This document shows, in pieces, positions 27,753 through 36,522 of a DNA stretch of 64,000 nucleotides (position 1 is its first letter; each line of letters opens with the position of its first letter). The notes under the pieces were generated by a model. That model was not told the origin of the DNA. It searched no databases and saw only the letters and a list, made by a program, of their open reading frames with translations. The position numbers and the translations under genes were made by a program. Where the stretch lies: NCBI RefSeq assembly GCF_023509475.1, contig NZ_JAKSDZ010000007.1, positions 1 to 64,000 of the forward strand, given 5' to 3'. The DNA is from Aestuariirhabdus haliotis. Its GTDB lineage: Bacteria; Pseudomonadota; Gammaproteobacteria; Pseudomonadales; Aestuariirhabdaceae.

Positions 27753-28346
27753 ATGGCTAAAGAAAGCATCATAAAACGCTACTGGCGGCTGCTCACGACC
27801 CCTGCCCGGGTCGCGATGGGCGTCATTCTGGCGATCGGTTTTACGGCAGGTATTATTTTCTGGGGTGGTTTTAACACCGGCCTGGAAGTCACTAATACCG
27901 AAGAGTTTTGTATCGGTTGTCACGAAATGAAAAACAACGTGTACGAGGAGTACAAAGAAACCATTCACTACAGCAACCGCTCTGGTGTCCGTGCTACTTG
28001 CCCTGACTGTCACGTTCCGAAAAAGTGGACCGACAAAATTATTCGCAAGATTGCTGCAAGTAAGGAAGTCTGGGGCAAGCTAACCGGCTATATCGACACT
28101 CGAGAGAAGTTTGTTGCCGAGCGTAAGCACCTCGCCATGCGGGAATGGAAACGCCTGAAGGACAACGATTCACTGGAGTGCCGTAACTGCCACAACTTTG
28201 AATATATGGACTTTAGCGAACAGGGTCGCCGAGCCGTTAAACAACATGATACGGCGCTGGCATCAGGTGATAAAACCTGTATCGATTGTCACAAAGGTAT
28301 CGCCCACGAACTGCCTGACATGAGCGATGTAGAAGGCTGGAACTAG
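27753..28346 (+). CDS. napC: Membrane-anchored tetrahaem cytochrome c NapC
   Basis: A 197-residue NapC/NirT family quinol dehydrogenase. One N-terminal helix (about 22-42) anchors it to the inner membrane. Four CxxCH sites are present: CIGCH, CPDCH, CRNCH and CIDCH. It oxidises quinol and reduces NapB. AAGGAG lies ten bases before the ATG. It completes the same gene order, napFDAGHBC, as in E. coli. Confidence 0.96.
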   Translation: MAKESIIKRYWRLLTTPARVAMGVILAIGFTAGIIFWGGFNTGLEVTNTEEFCIGCHEMKNNVYEEYKETIHYSNRSGVRATCPDCHVPKKWTDKIIRKIAASKEVWGKLTGYIDTREKFVAERKHLAMREWKRLKDNDSLECRNCHNFEYMDFSEQGRRAVKQHDTALASGDKTCIDCHKGIAHELPDMSDVEGWN

Positions 28347-28356
28347 GAGAGCCCTT

Positions 28357-28491
28357 ATGAGTGCAATGGAATCATTAATCTGGACCCTGCTAGGCTACGC
28401 GGCTATGCCAACAATTTTTATTGCCGGTTTTGTCGTTGTGGCTATTTTCACCTGCTTTTTGCTGGATCTGACCGGAAACAGCAACGAGTAG
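28357..28491 (+). CDS. 44-residue single-helix membrane protein, TIGR02808-like
   Basis: It starts ten bases after napC, with AGGAGAG before the ATG. The product begins MSAMESLIWTLLGYAAMP, then has one membrane helix of about 20 residues and a short polar tail. From memory this matches TIGR02808, very small proteins found beside nap genes in Vibrio and Photobacterium. It is not NapE, whose sequence differs. Role unknown; a NapC or NapH partner is a guess from position. Confidence 0.75.
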   Translation: MSAMESLIWTLLGYAAMPTIFIAGFVVVAIFTCFLLDLTGNSNE

Positions 28492-28611
28492 ATAACTCTT
28501 AGCAGGCTACCAAGGTCAGCGAACCAGTTCACTTATCGGGTTCGCTGCCTTGCCTAAACTCCTCACCTTCACATAAACTGACTGGGTTAACCGCCTCGGA
28601 GAGCACTTCGC

Positions 28612-29406
28612 TTGCCTCAGTTTTGTGTCGTTTTTCGACTTGCTATTTTTAGCCTGCTGAGCTGTTTTGTCAGCAGCACTTCTGCCCATGCGCAACAAGC
28701 CTGCCAGGAGGTCAAGGTATCGGGTCATGCTAACCTGCCTCCTTTGTCCTGGTATGCAAACGACACGCTGCATGGCGCAGGCATGATGGCCTTACGCAAG
28801 ATCCTGGCGAAAGAAAACATTCGAATCATTCCGGTCGAGCCCGGTAGCCCCCAGCGACTGACCAAAGCCCTCAAAGAGGGGCGCGTCGACATCACCCTTA
28901 CCGCCACCAATGAAGTCGTTGATCTGCGTACTGTCAATCTTATTGCTCCCACCCTCTATACCACGAATTATCTGGTATTGGTGAGGAAGGATTCTGATCA
29001 TGTACCTCAGTCCTGGGATGACCTTAAATCACTCAGAGGCGTGGTTCCGAGAGAGCTGGATCTGGGCAACAGCTTTGAGAAATTCGCCGAAAAGAACCTG
29101 CCTATCAGCCGCGTACACCGAGCACAGCAAGGGCTGCTAATGCTAAAAGCCAAGCGTGTCGATTATGCCATCTATCCGCTCATACAAGCCGACCTGTTGG
29201 TATCCCTCTACAACTACGAAGGCACCCTTCGAAAAGCCCCGGTAGAGATATCCAGCCAGGATTTCTATCTGGGGGTCTCAAAACACATTGACTGCCGACT
29301 TCCTCTGGATAGAATCACAGCCGAATTACAGAACATGCACAAGGGCGCTGAGATCGATCGCCTGGCTAACGATGCCCTCTATCAATGGATGGGCTTGCAC
29401 CTTTAA
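28612..29406 (+). CDS. Periplasmic substrate-binding protein, PBP2 fold
   Basis: A 264-residue protein of the SBP_bac_3 kind. A signal peptide (about 1-26, ending AHA) is followed by VSGHANLPPLSWYANDTLHG (about 35-54), the usual start of amino-acid-type binding domains, and GRVDITLTATNE in the first lobe. No permease or ATPase lies nearby, so it may be an orphan sensor-like or auxiliary protein. The only early start is a TTG at 28612 with GGAG about 11 bases upstream; no ATG occurs before the mature region. Confidence 0.7.
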   Translation: MPQFCVVFRLAIFSLLSCFVSSTSAHAQQACQEVKVSGHANLPPLSWYANDTLHGAGMMALRKILAKENIRIIPVEPGSPQRLTKALKEGRVDITLTATNEVVDLRTVNLIAPTLYTTNYLVLVRKDSDHVPQSWDDLKSLRGVVPRELDLGNSFEKFAEKNLPISRVHRAQQGLLMLKAKRVDYAIYPLIQADLLVSLYNYEGTLRKAPVEISSQDFYLGVSKHIDCRLPLDRITAELQNMHKGAEIDRLANDALYQWMGLHL

Positions 29407-29530
29407 CCGGCACTAATATCAATCAGCAGCGCCCTGTTACCCGCTTTCGGCACCGCCTCGGCTCGATTACAATAACGCCCGCCACCCAGACTTTTCTACC
29501 CCCCTTTAATCATCTAAGAGCAAGATCACC

Positions 29531-30529
29531 ATGGCTATTGAGCACTGTATTGTACATCGCCTCGACAAACGCACCGATGGCGACGAATCGATCTTAATTC
29601 CTCGCACCAGCTGCCTGCCAGTCACCCCTGAACTGGAAGGGCTTCTGGCCGACCTCACCCAAAGCTACAACAGCAAGAATGGTAAGGCTTATGGTTGCTT
29701 TAACGATGACAGCGAATTCTCCCAGCTGCTTAAATCGGCGTTATCGAATGAAATTGATTTTGTCGAATTTTCACGCGAAGCGATGAAACAGCTTAAAACC
29801 CAGATAGATCAGTCCAACTTTGCTACTGGCGGCTACCTGCTATTCATTCAGTATAAACAGGCTCTCACCGACTACTTAATGGTATTGATGCTCAACAATA
29901 CCGATGCGGTGACTGTCGATGAGCAGCTGGAGATCAACAGCAGCCAGTACCTGGATCTATCACGCCTGCATATGGCTGCACGTATTAATATCGGCGAATG
30001 GCAAAATAATGCGACTGCAACTCGCTACATCTCGTTTCTCAAACCTCGTAACAACCGCAAGGTATCGGACTATTTCCGCGACTTTATTGGCTGCAACGAA
30101 ACTGGCGACAGTAAAAAGGAAACCGAGCAGCTGCTGAGCACCTTTGAAGAATACTGCAACGAAGAAGCCTTTGAGAGCGACAAAGGTGAGGAACTTAAAC
30201 GTAAAGCCTTTGAGTACTGCAATGACCAGGCAAAAAATGGTGAATCGGTTTTTATCAAAGAACTCTCCGGCTACCTTGACGAAGAGGAACCTGACCACTT
30301 TGCACGTTTTGTAAATACTCGTGACTACGATGTAGTAGAGGAAGTACAACCCGAGAAAAGCCAGCTGCAACAACTGGTTCGTTACAGCGGTCGAGCCAAG
30401 GGGCTTAGCCTCTCATTTAACGCTCATCACCTTGGAGACACCGTTCGGTACGATTCCGAGCAACAAACCCTGACAATCACTAACATCCCTGATAATCTCA
30501 AAAAGCAACTTCAGAAGCGGTCTGGTTAA
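29531..30529 (+). CDS. yejK: Nucleoid-associated protein YejK/NdpA
   Basis: A 332-residue member of the NdpA family, found on the spermidine nucleoid in E. coli and of unclear function. The opening IEHCIVHRLDK, the middle GGYLLFIQY and the conserved FLKPRNNRKVSDYFRDFIGC (about 178-197) are typical. The length agrees with the E. coli protein. ppk2 starts one base after its stop, so the two are co-transcribed. Confidence 0.92.
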   Translation: MAIEHCIVHRLDKRTDGDESILIPRTSCLPVTPELEGLLADLTQSYNSKNGKAYGCFNDDSEFSQLLKSALSNEIDFVEFSREAMKQLKTQIDQSNFATGGYLLFIQYKQALTDYLMVLMLNNTDAVTVDEQLEINSSQYLDLSRLHMAARINIGEWQNNATATRYISFLKPRNNRKVSDYFRDFIGCNETGDSKKETEQLLSTFEEYCNEEAFESDKGEELKRKAFEYCNDQAKNGESVFIKELSGYLDEEEPDHFARFVNTRDYDVVEEVQPEKSQLQQLVRYSGRAKGLSLSFNAHHLGDTVRYDSEQQTLTITNIPDNLKKQLQKRSG

Positions 30530-30530
30530 T

Positions 30531-31376
30531 ATGAAACGAAACTCGATGATCGATCTCGCCTATTTCACGCCTCCTAGCCAGGGAGAACTGGAACTTCAGG
30601 CATTTGACCCGGGATACACCTTCAACGCCGATCGCACCATCGCTACCGAAGAGACCATCGCTTTTAATCAGGACATTATTAATTGGCAGGAACATCTGCA
30701 CGCCGAAGGCCAACAAGGCCTGCTTTTGATCTACCAGGCAATGGACACGGCGGGTAAAGATAACAATATTCGAACACTGTTCGCCGGAGTAAACCCTCAG
30801 GGTATAGACATCCACAGCTTTAATACCGCCGGAAAAAAGGAGCGCCGTTTCGATGATTTACATCGATACCATAAGGCAACCCCGGCTAAAGGCGCCATCG
30901 GAGTCTTTAATCGCAGTTATTACGAGCCTCTGATCAACGACTATGCCCGAGGTAACGTTGATATCTCAGCGCTGATGAATCGTGCTCAACACCTTAACCA
31001 TTTTGAATCCCTGATGCTGGATAGCAATATTCGCGTGGTGAAACTCTATCTGCATATCAGCCGCACCGAATATCGCCGCCGACTGACCAAACGATTGCAA
31101 ACCCCCCAAGACCACTGGAAGCTGCATAAATCTGATCTGGATACCCATCGTTATTGGCACGACACCATTTCGGCGTATCAGAAAGTGATCAGCCTGACCC
31201 ACAAACCCAAATCGCCCTGGTACATCATCCCTTCCAACAAACAGTGGTTCAGGGACTGGTTAATTGGCCATATCATCTGCAAGACCCTGCAACAGATGAA
31301 TCCACAACGTCCTCAAACTACCCCGCCCTACAGCCTGGAAGACCTTGAAGCCCTCTATCAGGCAATAGACAACTAA
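30531..31376 (+). CDS. Polyphosphate kinase 2 family protein
   Basis: A 281-residue P-loop kinase that moves phosphate between polyphosphate and nucleotides. MDTAGKDNNIR (about 65-75) is the Walker A form of the TIGR03709-type PPK2 group, VNPQGIDIHSF follows, and VFNRSYYEPL (about 125-134) is the conserved lid region. The usual DFLWR is changed to DDLHR. Class II PPK2 members of this kind phosphorylate AMP or ADP; the substrate is not evident here. It begins one base after yejK with no clear Shine-Dalgarno, suggesting translational coupling. Confidence 0.88.
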   Translation: MKRNSMIDLAYFTPPSQGELELQAFDPGYTFNADRTIATEETIAFNQDIINWQEHLHAEGQQGLLLIYQAMDTAGKDNNIRTLFAGVNPQGIDIHSFNTAGKKERRFDDLHRYHKATPAKGAIGVFNRSYYEPLINDYARGNVDISALMNRAQHLNHFESLMLDSNIRVVKLYLHISRTEYRRRLTKRLQTPQDHWKLHKSDLDTHRYWHDTISAYQKVISLTHKPKSPWYIIPSNKQWFRDWLIGHIICKTLQQMNPQRPQTTPPYSLEDLEALYQAIDN

Positions 31377-31441
31377 CCCTCAAATTCACACGAACCAGGA
31401 GCAGCAAGAGTCATCATTGTTGTTGCAAGCGGGGACTGGAT

Positions 31442-32377
31442 TTATACAACCTTTACGTGCCAAGGCTCATAACGAACCCCGAAACGGTTATCGGATGTGT
31501 AGCGAATATCCACATATCCCAGGTCCTGCAAGCGCTTATATTCATCCGTTTGGGCAAAATCTCGAGTAAAATTACGCTTGCCGTAACCTATTTTGCCCAC
31601 GTCAAAATCACCAATCGCATGATAAGAATGACCAGGAGGTGCCAGCGAGCGAGAAGCCCTGGACAAATTGCCTTCCGCTTGCAAGGCCTTGGCCATAAAC
31701 AAGTGGGTTTGTTTAACCATGCCACGAATGCCTGATGTCAGGACGATAGTCTCCCCAACATCCCGTCGCAAAGTTTGGTATAGCCGCTTGGAATCCCCTT
31801 TGTAGAGATAATGGCCCGTGTAGGGAATTTTCTCGATATCACGACCCGGAATAGTTGATGTCAAACGAGTAACGATTTTTTCTCCGTAAAAGCCATAATT
31901 CTGGGCATTAAACTCGAATAGCTCCTCGATAAGATCAAGCTGCTGCTTGGGGAAGTCGCCTTGTTTGGAGTAGCGATTCACCATTTTGATCATCTGATCA
32001 AAGCCAACCACATTGAAGTGACCGTGGCCAATAAGGCGCTGAGCATCATCCAGGCTTGCAAGGGTATCTTTCAATAACTGGGCACGTTCGGGAGACAGGT
32101 GAATATCGCCAATATGCTCATCGTCGAAATTTTGAATTTTAGAAAGATAGGCGCGATCTTCAGCAATTTCCTGCGGTTCTTGATGAACCACGACCGGCTT
32201 AACCGGTTCGGGAGCGACAACAACCGGCACCGGCTCGACCACGGTTGCGGGGCTCGCAGGCACGGCGGCAACCGGCGTAGAAATGGACCGATGATTGAGC
32301 TTACCCCAAAGGTACGCACTGGAAGCGGTCACCGCAGTACCAGCAAGCACACCTTCTAAAAATTCACGTCTTTTCAC
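31442..32377 (-). CDS. M15-family (VanY-like) D,D-carboxypeptidase, exported
   Basis: A 311-residue protein. RREFLEGVLAGTAV at the start looks like a Tat signal or anchor, and a Pro/Val-rich linker (about 33-65) follows. The C-terminal domain has the M15B pattern: TSGIRG near 219, GHSYHAIGDFDVG near 253 with zinc ligands His and Asp, and EPWH near the end with the third ligand and catalytic Glu. It should trim peptidoglycan peptides in the periplasm. Single gene. Confidence 0.82.
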   Translation of the reverse strand: MKRREFLEGVLAGTAVTASSAYLWGKLNHRSISTPVAAVPASPATVVEPVPVVVAPEPVKPVVVHQEPQEIAEDRAYLSKIQNFDDEHIGDIHLSPERAQLLKDTLASLDDAQRLIGHGHFNVVGFDQMIKMVNRYSKQGDFPKQQLDLIEELFEFNAQNYGFYGEKIVTRLTSTIPGRDIEKIPYTGHYLYKGDSKRLYQTLRRDVGETIVLTSGIRGMVKQTHLFMAKALQAEGNLSRASRSLAPPGHSYHAIGDFDVGKIGYGKRNFTRDFAQTDEYKRLQDLGYVDIRYTSDNRFGVRYEPWHVKVV

Positions 32378-32673
32378 TACTTAACCTTGAGAAGCCTTTA
32401 AACTTCGCCGCTCGTCTTGAATATCGTTGCTAAAATTTACCGGGAAGGCCCAGCTCTACTAACTATACGACCTAATTCCCACCACTGACAACCAAAGGGC
32501 GACAGAACTCTATATTTTTTACAAAGAAAGAGTGAAAGCAGTCAACGAAATGACACAAACCCGTAAGAACCAGCAACAGCAAGGCTTAACGACAATTATC
32601 CATCACAAAATAAGGGCCATTAAAAAAGCAAATAGACGCATCCCCAGTGCATCTTGCAGCCCGCACTTAATCT

Positions 32674-32982
32674 TTAACAAGGTTCCAAATTACCCACAAG
32701 GGCCAACTTTTGCCTGCGAGACAACTGCTTGACTTCGTACTCCCGCCGACTGGCCGTACTGCGATCAGGGTGCGGCTCCTGATAAACCACTCGCAGAGGC
32801 TCCCGTCCCCGGAAAAAACGTGCTCCTTTGCCACTCGCGTGCTGCGCAAAACGCCGTTCTATGTTCGTCGTAATCCCCGTGTACAAACTCTGATCCGAAC
32901 AGAGGATCACATACAGATACCAGGCGGATGGATCTGATGTTTCAGGCGGCTTTGACCGGGACACTGCTTTCCTTAGGGGCAT
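32674..32982 (-). CDS. GIY-YIG nuclease family protein, YhbQ-like
   Basis: About 102 residues from the ATG at 32982. WYLYVILCSDQSLYTGITTN (about 20-39) is the GIY-YIG motif in its Y-V/Y-T-G-I form, followed by the Arg in ERRFAQH and the conserved RFFRGREPL and Glu-rich helix ending REYEVKQLSR. Short single-domain members are of uncertain role in DNA repair. It overlaps the end of the upstream glutathione transferase gene by 41 bases; the frame extends further up but without family similarity. Confidence 0.85.
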   Translation of the reverse strand: MPLRKAVSRSKPPETSDPSAWYLYVILCSDQSLYTGITTNIERRFAQHASGKGARFFRGREPLRVVYQEPHPDRSTASRREYEVKQLSRRQKLALVGNLEPC

Positions 32983-33682
32983 TATCAGAATAATAACGAG
33001 CATGCATGCGCTGGCAATAGGCCAGCAAATTGTCGTGTGATCGACCAAACTCTTTTAGCGGCGACTCGAGCTCGCAGATAATTACGTTCGAGACGAAGGC
33101 GTAGACGATGGCATCGTAACTGCAAGGTTCATCACCGAATAGAAATAAATTATCACCCAACAGCGTTGATACTGCCCGCAAATCACGCTTGGCAGCCCAG
33201 TAAACATCTTGAGCATTATGCCGCCCCATGCCCTGTGAATGCAGATCTCGTTTGACCTTCAATCTCACAATCCCCGCCATAATACGACGTACAGGCAAAG
33301 GCATATGCCCCATAAAGTGATGACGCATGGCCTTCCAGTTCTGAGGGTCAACCCACCGGCTATACAACATGGCCCAATAGAGATGATCTTCCAGCATTTT
33401 ACTGATGGCGTAGCCCAGTGCCCGCTGATCGGGGGTTAAGCCACGGTCCATCTCAACCTCAAAACACTGGCTGAGGTAATCCATGATAATGTCCGAGTCA
33501 GAGAGCACCACACCACCGTGCTTGATAAAGGGTAATTTGCCCTTGGGCCCACGGGTAGGATCCTTTTTTTCCTTAATACGGTAAGGAATACCCGCCATTT
33601 TCATCCATATTTCCAACTTCATACAAAACGGGCTGGGGCTGGGTAAACCGAAGGCCGGGCCAAAGCTGAACAGTTTGATCAT
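32942..33682 (-). CDS. Glutathione S-transferase-like protein (Tom37/FAX type)
   Basis: About 246 residues. The thioredoxin-like N-terminal domain reads FGPAFGLPSPSPFCMKLEIW, then LPFIKHGG and LSDSDIIMDYL, in the GST_N_4 form seen in Failed-axon-connections proteins; the C-terminal helical domain includes PCSYDAIVYAFVSNV. Whether it uses glutathione is not shown. AAAGGGG lies eight bases before the ATG at 33682, preferred over an upstream ATG at 33712. Confidence 0.8.
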   Translation of the reverse strand: MIKLFSFGPAFGLPSPSPFCMKLEIWMKMAGIPYRIKEKKDPTRGPKGKLPFIKHGGVVLSDSDIIMDYLSQCFEVEMDRGLTPDQRALGYAISKMLEDHLYWAMLYSRWVDPQNWKAMRHHFMGHMPLPVRRIMAGIVRLKVKRDLHSQGMGRHNAQDVYWAAKRDLRAVSTLLGDNLFLFGDEPCSYDAIVYAFVSNVIICELESPLKEFGRSHDNLLAYCQRMHARYYSDNAPKESSVPVKAA

Positions 33683-33782
33683 AGGGGTCCCCTTTGCCGA
33701 TTTTTTTTGCATTCAGATCTATTACAATCTTCTATAGTGCGCCAGCTGTCAATTCACAAGCGCCTTAATATTCGAGAGCCTC

Positions 33783-34181
33783 ATGAATGAAATAATCATG
33801 CTGATTGCCGTCTGCGGCCTGGTACTGCTCTGGTACAGCGGCCTTAAAGCCCGAGAATGCGCGCTTCATGCGGCCCGCATCTACTGTAAACGGGCCCGGG
33901 TCCAACTACTGGACCAAACTGTACAGGTGACCCGACACCGATTCACTCGCTCAACTTCCGGGCAACTCACCCTTGCCCGTCGATATGGCTTCGAGTACTG
34001 TACCGACGGCGATGACCGTTATCAGGGGAGTGTTGAAGTCATTGGCAACCGAGCAGGAAATGTCTGGTTGCAAAGTAACGAACCTCATTCCAGGCACTCC
34101 GACCAACCACAGCCTACGCCACCCGCCAACGGGCAAAGCGCCGATATCATTCCCTTTAAAGCACCTAATCAGGATTCCTGA
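33783..34181 (+). CDS. DUF3301 family protein
   Basis: A 132-residue protein with one N-terminal helix (about 4-20) and a cytoplasmic part. ARECALHAARIYCKRARVQLL (split at about 24-45) and LARRYGFEYCTDGDDRYQG near 65-83 are the DUF3301 signature. Function is unknown. It ends four bases before efpL on the same strand, a pairing that suggests co-transcription. Confidence 0.8.
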   Translation: MNEIIMLIAVCGLVLLWYSGLKARECALHAARIYCKRARVQLLDQTVQVTRHRFTRSTSGQLTLARRYGFEYCTDGDDRYQGSVEVIGNRAGNVWLQSNEPHSRHSDQPQPTPPANGQSADIIPFKAPNQDS

Positions 34182-34185
34182 CCCC

Positions 34186-34752
34186 ATGCCAAAAGCTTGT
34201 GACCTCAAGAAAGGACAAGTCGTCGACGTCAACGGACAACCTTGTCAGGTCAAACTGATTGACGTCAAATCTCCCTCATCCAGGGGCGCCCAGACGCTTT
34301 ATAAGGTCAGGTTTAGCAATGTCCGCACAGGGCAAAAGGTAGAGGGTAGTTACAGCGGCGACAACCTGCTTAAGGAGGTCGATCTGCTTAGGCGCCGAGC
34401 CTCATTTTTATATCGCGAAGATGATCTCTTCACCTTTATGGACAGCGAAGACTACAGTCAGCATATGCTGTCAGCCGAGCAGCTGGATGAACAGGTGGAT
34501 TACCTCACTGACGGTCTGGAAGAGATCATGCTCTTACTGATCGAGGGACAACTGGCCGCCATCGAATTACCCGGCTCTATCACCATGGAGATTACCGATA
34601 CCGCACCGGCTATTAAGGGCGCAACTGCCGCAGGTCGAACCAAACCTGCCACACTCAGCAGCGGTCTGGAGATCCAGGTGCCCGAGTATCTGGCCACCGG
34701 CGAGCAGGTTAAGGTGAACACCACCACCGGGAAATTTATGAGTCGAGTTTAA
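34186..34752 (+). CDS. efpL: Elongation factor P-like protein EfpL (YeiP)
   Basis: A 188-residue paralogue of EF-P. Three beta-barrel domains: KOW-like (about 1-65), OB (about 66-130) and C-terminal OB with KPATLSSGLEIQVPEYL. The loop that in EF-P carries a modified Lys reads SPSSRGAQTLYK, with Arg at the tip as in E. coli YeiP. From memory EfpL relieves stalling at particular polyproline-type motifs. The true start is the ATG at 34186; a longer upstream reading overlaps the DUF3301 gene out of frame. Confidence 0.93.
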   Translation: MPKACDLKKGQVVDVNGQPCQVKLIDVKSPSSRGAQTLYKVRFSNVRTGQKVEGSYSGDNLLKEVDLLRRRASFLYREDDLFTFMDSEDYSQHMLSAEQLDEQVDYLTDGLEEIMLLLIEGQLAAIELPGSITMEITDTAPAIKGATAAGRTKPATLSSGLEIQVPEYLATGEQVKVNTTTGKFMSRV

Positions 34753-34754
34753 GC

Positions 34755-34946
34755 ATGGCCATCTCCCTGCATAGCTACAATATTGTTCGGATCACCGATG
34801 GCCAACAGGTGCACAACTGCACGGTGATCAAAATGTGCTACGACTACGCGATCGTGAAATATCAAGGCGAATGCTACCGGGTACCCTACCACCTGATGGA
34901 CCAGGTGGTAGGCCACGAATTGCTGATGCCGACAGATGCAGTCTAA
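34755..34946 (+). CDS. Small protein of unknown function after efpL
   Basis: A 63-residue soluble protein starting three bases after the efpL stop. It is rich in beta-strand-forming residues (NIVRITDGQQVHNCTVIK), with two Cys. No family recognised. Tight spacing, same strand and plausible codon use support a real gene, but there is no strong Shine-Dalgarno. Confidence 0.5.
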   Translation: MAISLHSYNIVRITDGQQVHNCTVIKMCYDYAIVKYQGECYRVPYHLMDQVVGHELLMPTDAV

Positions 34947-34958
34947 GGCCTAACCAGG

Positions 34959-36440
34959 CTAATGCGCAGGAACCGTACGATCCTTAGCCCAATAACGTAA
35001 CGCCGCAATATCCTCATCCATCACTACAGATAGCGCCTGGGTACTGCCCAGGGCTTGCTCCAATTGAATCTGTTGTAATTCGCCCCCATCATTTTCGGCA
35101 CGATACAGCGCCGAGACCACTAACTGCTCCAGCTCGGCTCCGGAAAACCCCTCACTGAGTTCAGCCAACCTGGCCAGGTCAAAGACTGCAGGATCCTGAT
35201 CACGCTTGTGCAGGTGAATCGACAGTATTTGCTCGCGAATCGCCGTATCGGGCAGGTCTACAAAGAAGATCTCATCCAGGCGCCCCTTACGAATTAACTC
35301 CGGCGGCAAACGGGAAATATCGTTAGAGGTGGCAACCAGAAACACTCGATTATTCCGCTCAGCCATCCAGGTCAACAGAGTCCCCAGAATGCGACGAGAT
35401 GTGCCCTGGTCGTTATCACCGGAGGCGATGCTTTTCTCGATCTCATCGACCCATAACACCGCGGGAGCCATCGACTCGGCCAGCTGCAAGGCGCGACGTA
35501 AATTACGTTCGGTCTCACCAAAATACTTGTTGTACAAGACACCAAAATCAAGCCGCAACAACGGCAAATTCCAGACTCCCGCCACGGCCTTGGCCGCCAG
35601 GCTTTTACCACTGCCCTGCACGCCCAGCAACATAACCCCTTTAGGTATATCCGCGCCGTCCTGAGGTTCCAGGAAAGCGCTACGACGCTGCGACAACCAA
35701 CCTTTAAAGGCTTCCAGTCCGCCCACATCGGCAAACTTCGCCGTATCAAATTCGTAGCTCAGCACATCGTCACGGTTAATCAGGGCAAACTTACTGCGCT
35801 TGAGCTCTTCTACATCGCTGGCATCAATCGCACCGTCATCGACAATTGCCGTCCGTGCCAGCTTTCGTGCCTCGCTCCAGGTCAATCCTCGCAAATGGTC
35901 CACCAGCTGGTTCAGGCTGCGACTGTCGGTCTTGACTCGCTGCTCCTGATTACGGCTCGACCACTGCTGGGCTTCCTCACGAATAATCCCCATCAACTGG
36001 GACTGGGACGGCATCGCCAATTCGAAGTGGGCGCCGTAATGGCGTAACTCTTCGGGCAAGCTAAGTGCATGACTCAGCAACACGACCCTGCTTCGTTGGG
36101 CCGCCTCACTCATCGCTATCTCTTTTAACAAGCGAATATGCAAAGGCTCATCCTTGAGGTAAGGATGAAAATCACACAGAACAAACAGCCCGCCGCCGGT
36201 ATAAGCCCGTATATGCCGCAGCAATGCTTCCGGCTCTGTGTATTCCTGGCTATCCAGGCGCTCGCCAAATCCCAGTGACCGCAGGCCATCCGCTGCCGAC
36301 CAACAAAACAACGATGTTGAACGCGCCATCGCCAACCGAGTCATCAACTGGAGCACCCTCGATTCATCCGGGCTCTCGATAACCAACAGGGATACCCCGG
36401 TTTCAAGCATCACTTCAAGATCGCGGACTTCTGCCTTCAC
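34959..36440 (-). CDS. AAA+ ATPase of the Ycf46 type
   Basis: About 493 residues from a GTG at 36440 that has AGGAGG six bases upstream; the frame runs on to an ATG at 36533, but that added segment has a membrane-like start that is probably noncoding. The N-terminal half is a degenerate NTPase domain (VSLLVIESPDE). The C-terminal AAA+ domain has Walker A GVQGSGKS, Walker B AVLWVDEIEK, sensor 1 LVATSN and the RKGRLDE arginine finger region. Cyanobacterial Ycf46 is linked to CO2 and photosynthesis control; its role here is unknown. Confidence 0.85.
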   Translation of the reverse strand: MKAEVRDLEVMLETGVSLLVIESPDESRVLQLMTRLAMARSTSLFCWSAADGLRSLGFGERLDSQEYTEPEALLRHIRAYTGGGLFVLCDFHPYLKDEPLHIRLLKEIAMSEAAQRSRVVLLSHALSLPEELRHYGAHFELAMPSQSQLMGIIREEAQQWSSRNQEQRVKTDSRSLNQLVDHLRGLTWSEARKLARTAIVDDGAIDASDVEELKRSKFALINRDDVLSYEFDTAKFADVGGLEAFKGWLSQRRSAFLEPQDGADIPKGVMLLGVQGSGKSLAAKAVAGVWNLPLLRLDFGVLYNKYFGETERNLRRALQLAESMAPAVLWVDEIEKSIASGDNDQGTSRRILGTLLTWMAERNNRVFLVATSNDISRLPPELIRKGRLDEIFFVDLPDTAIREQILSIHLHKRDQDPAVFDLARLAELSEGFSGAELEQLVVSALYRAENDGGELQQIQLEQALGSTQALSVVMDEDIAALRYWAKDRTVPAH

Positions 36441-36522
36441 ATTACCTCCTGTAAACCGCTTAGGCGGATGTTTCCTGAAGCCGATAAGGGTAACATAGGC
36501 CCATATCACGAGGTGAATGAAC

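Noticed and set aside
32532-32732. 66-codon frame upstream of the M15 peptidase gene
   Set aside because: It runs into the end of the GIY-YIG gene on the other strand and has low-complexity Gln/Lys content.
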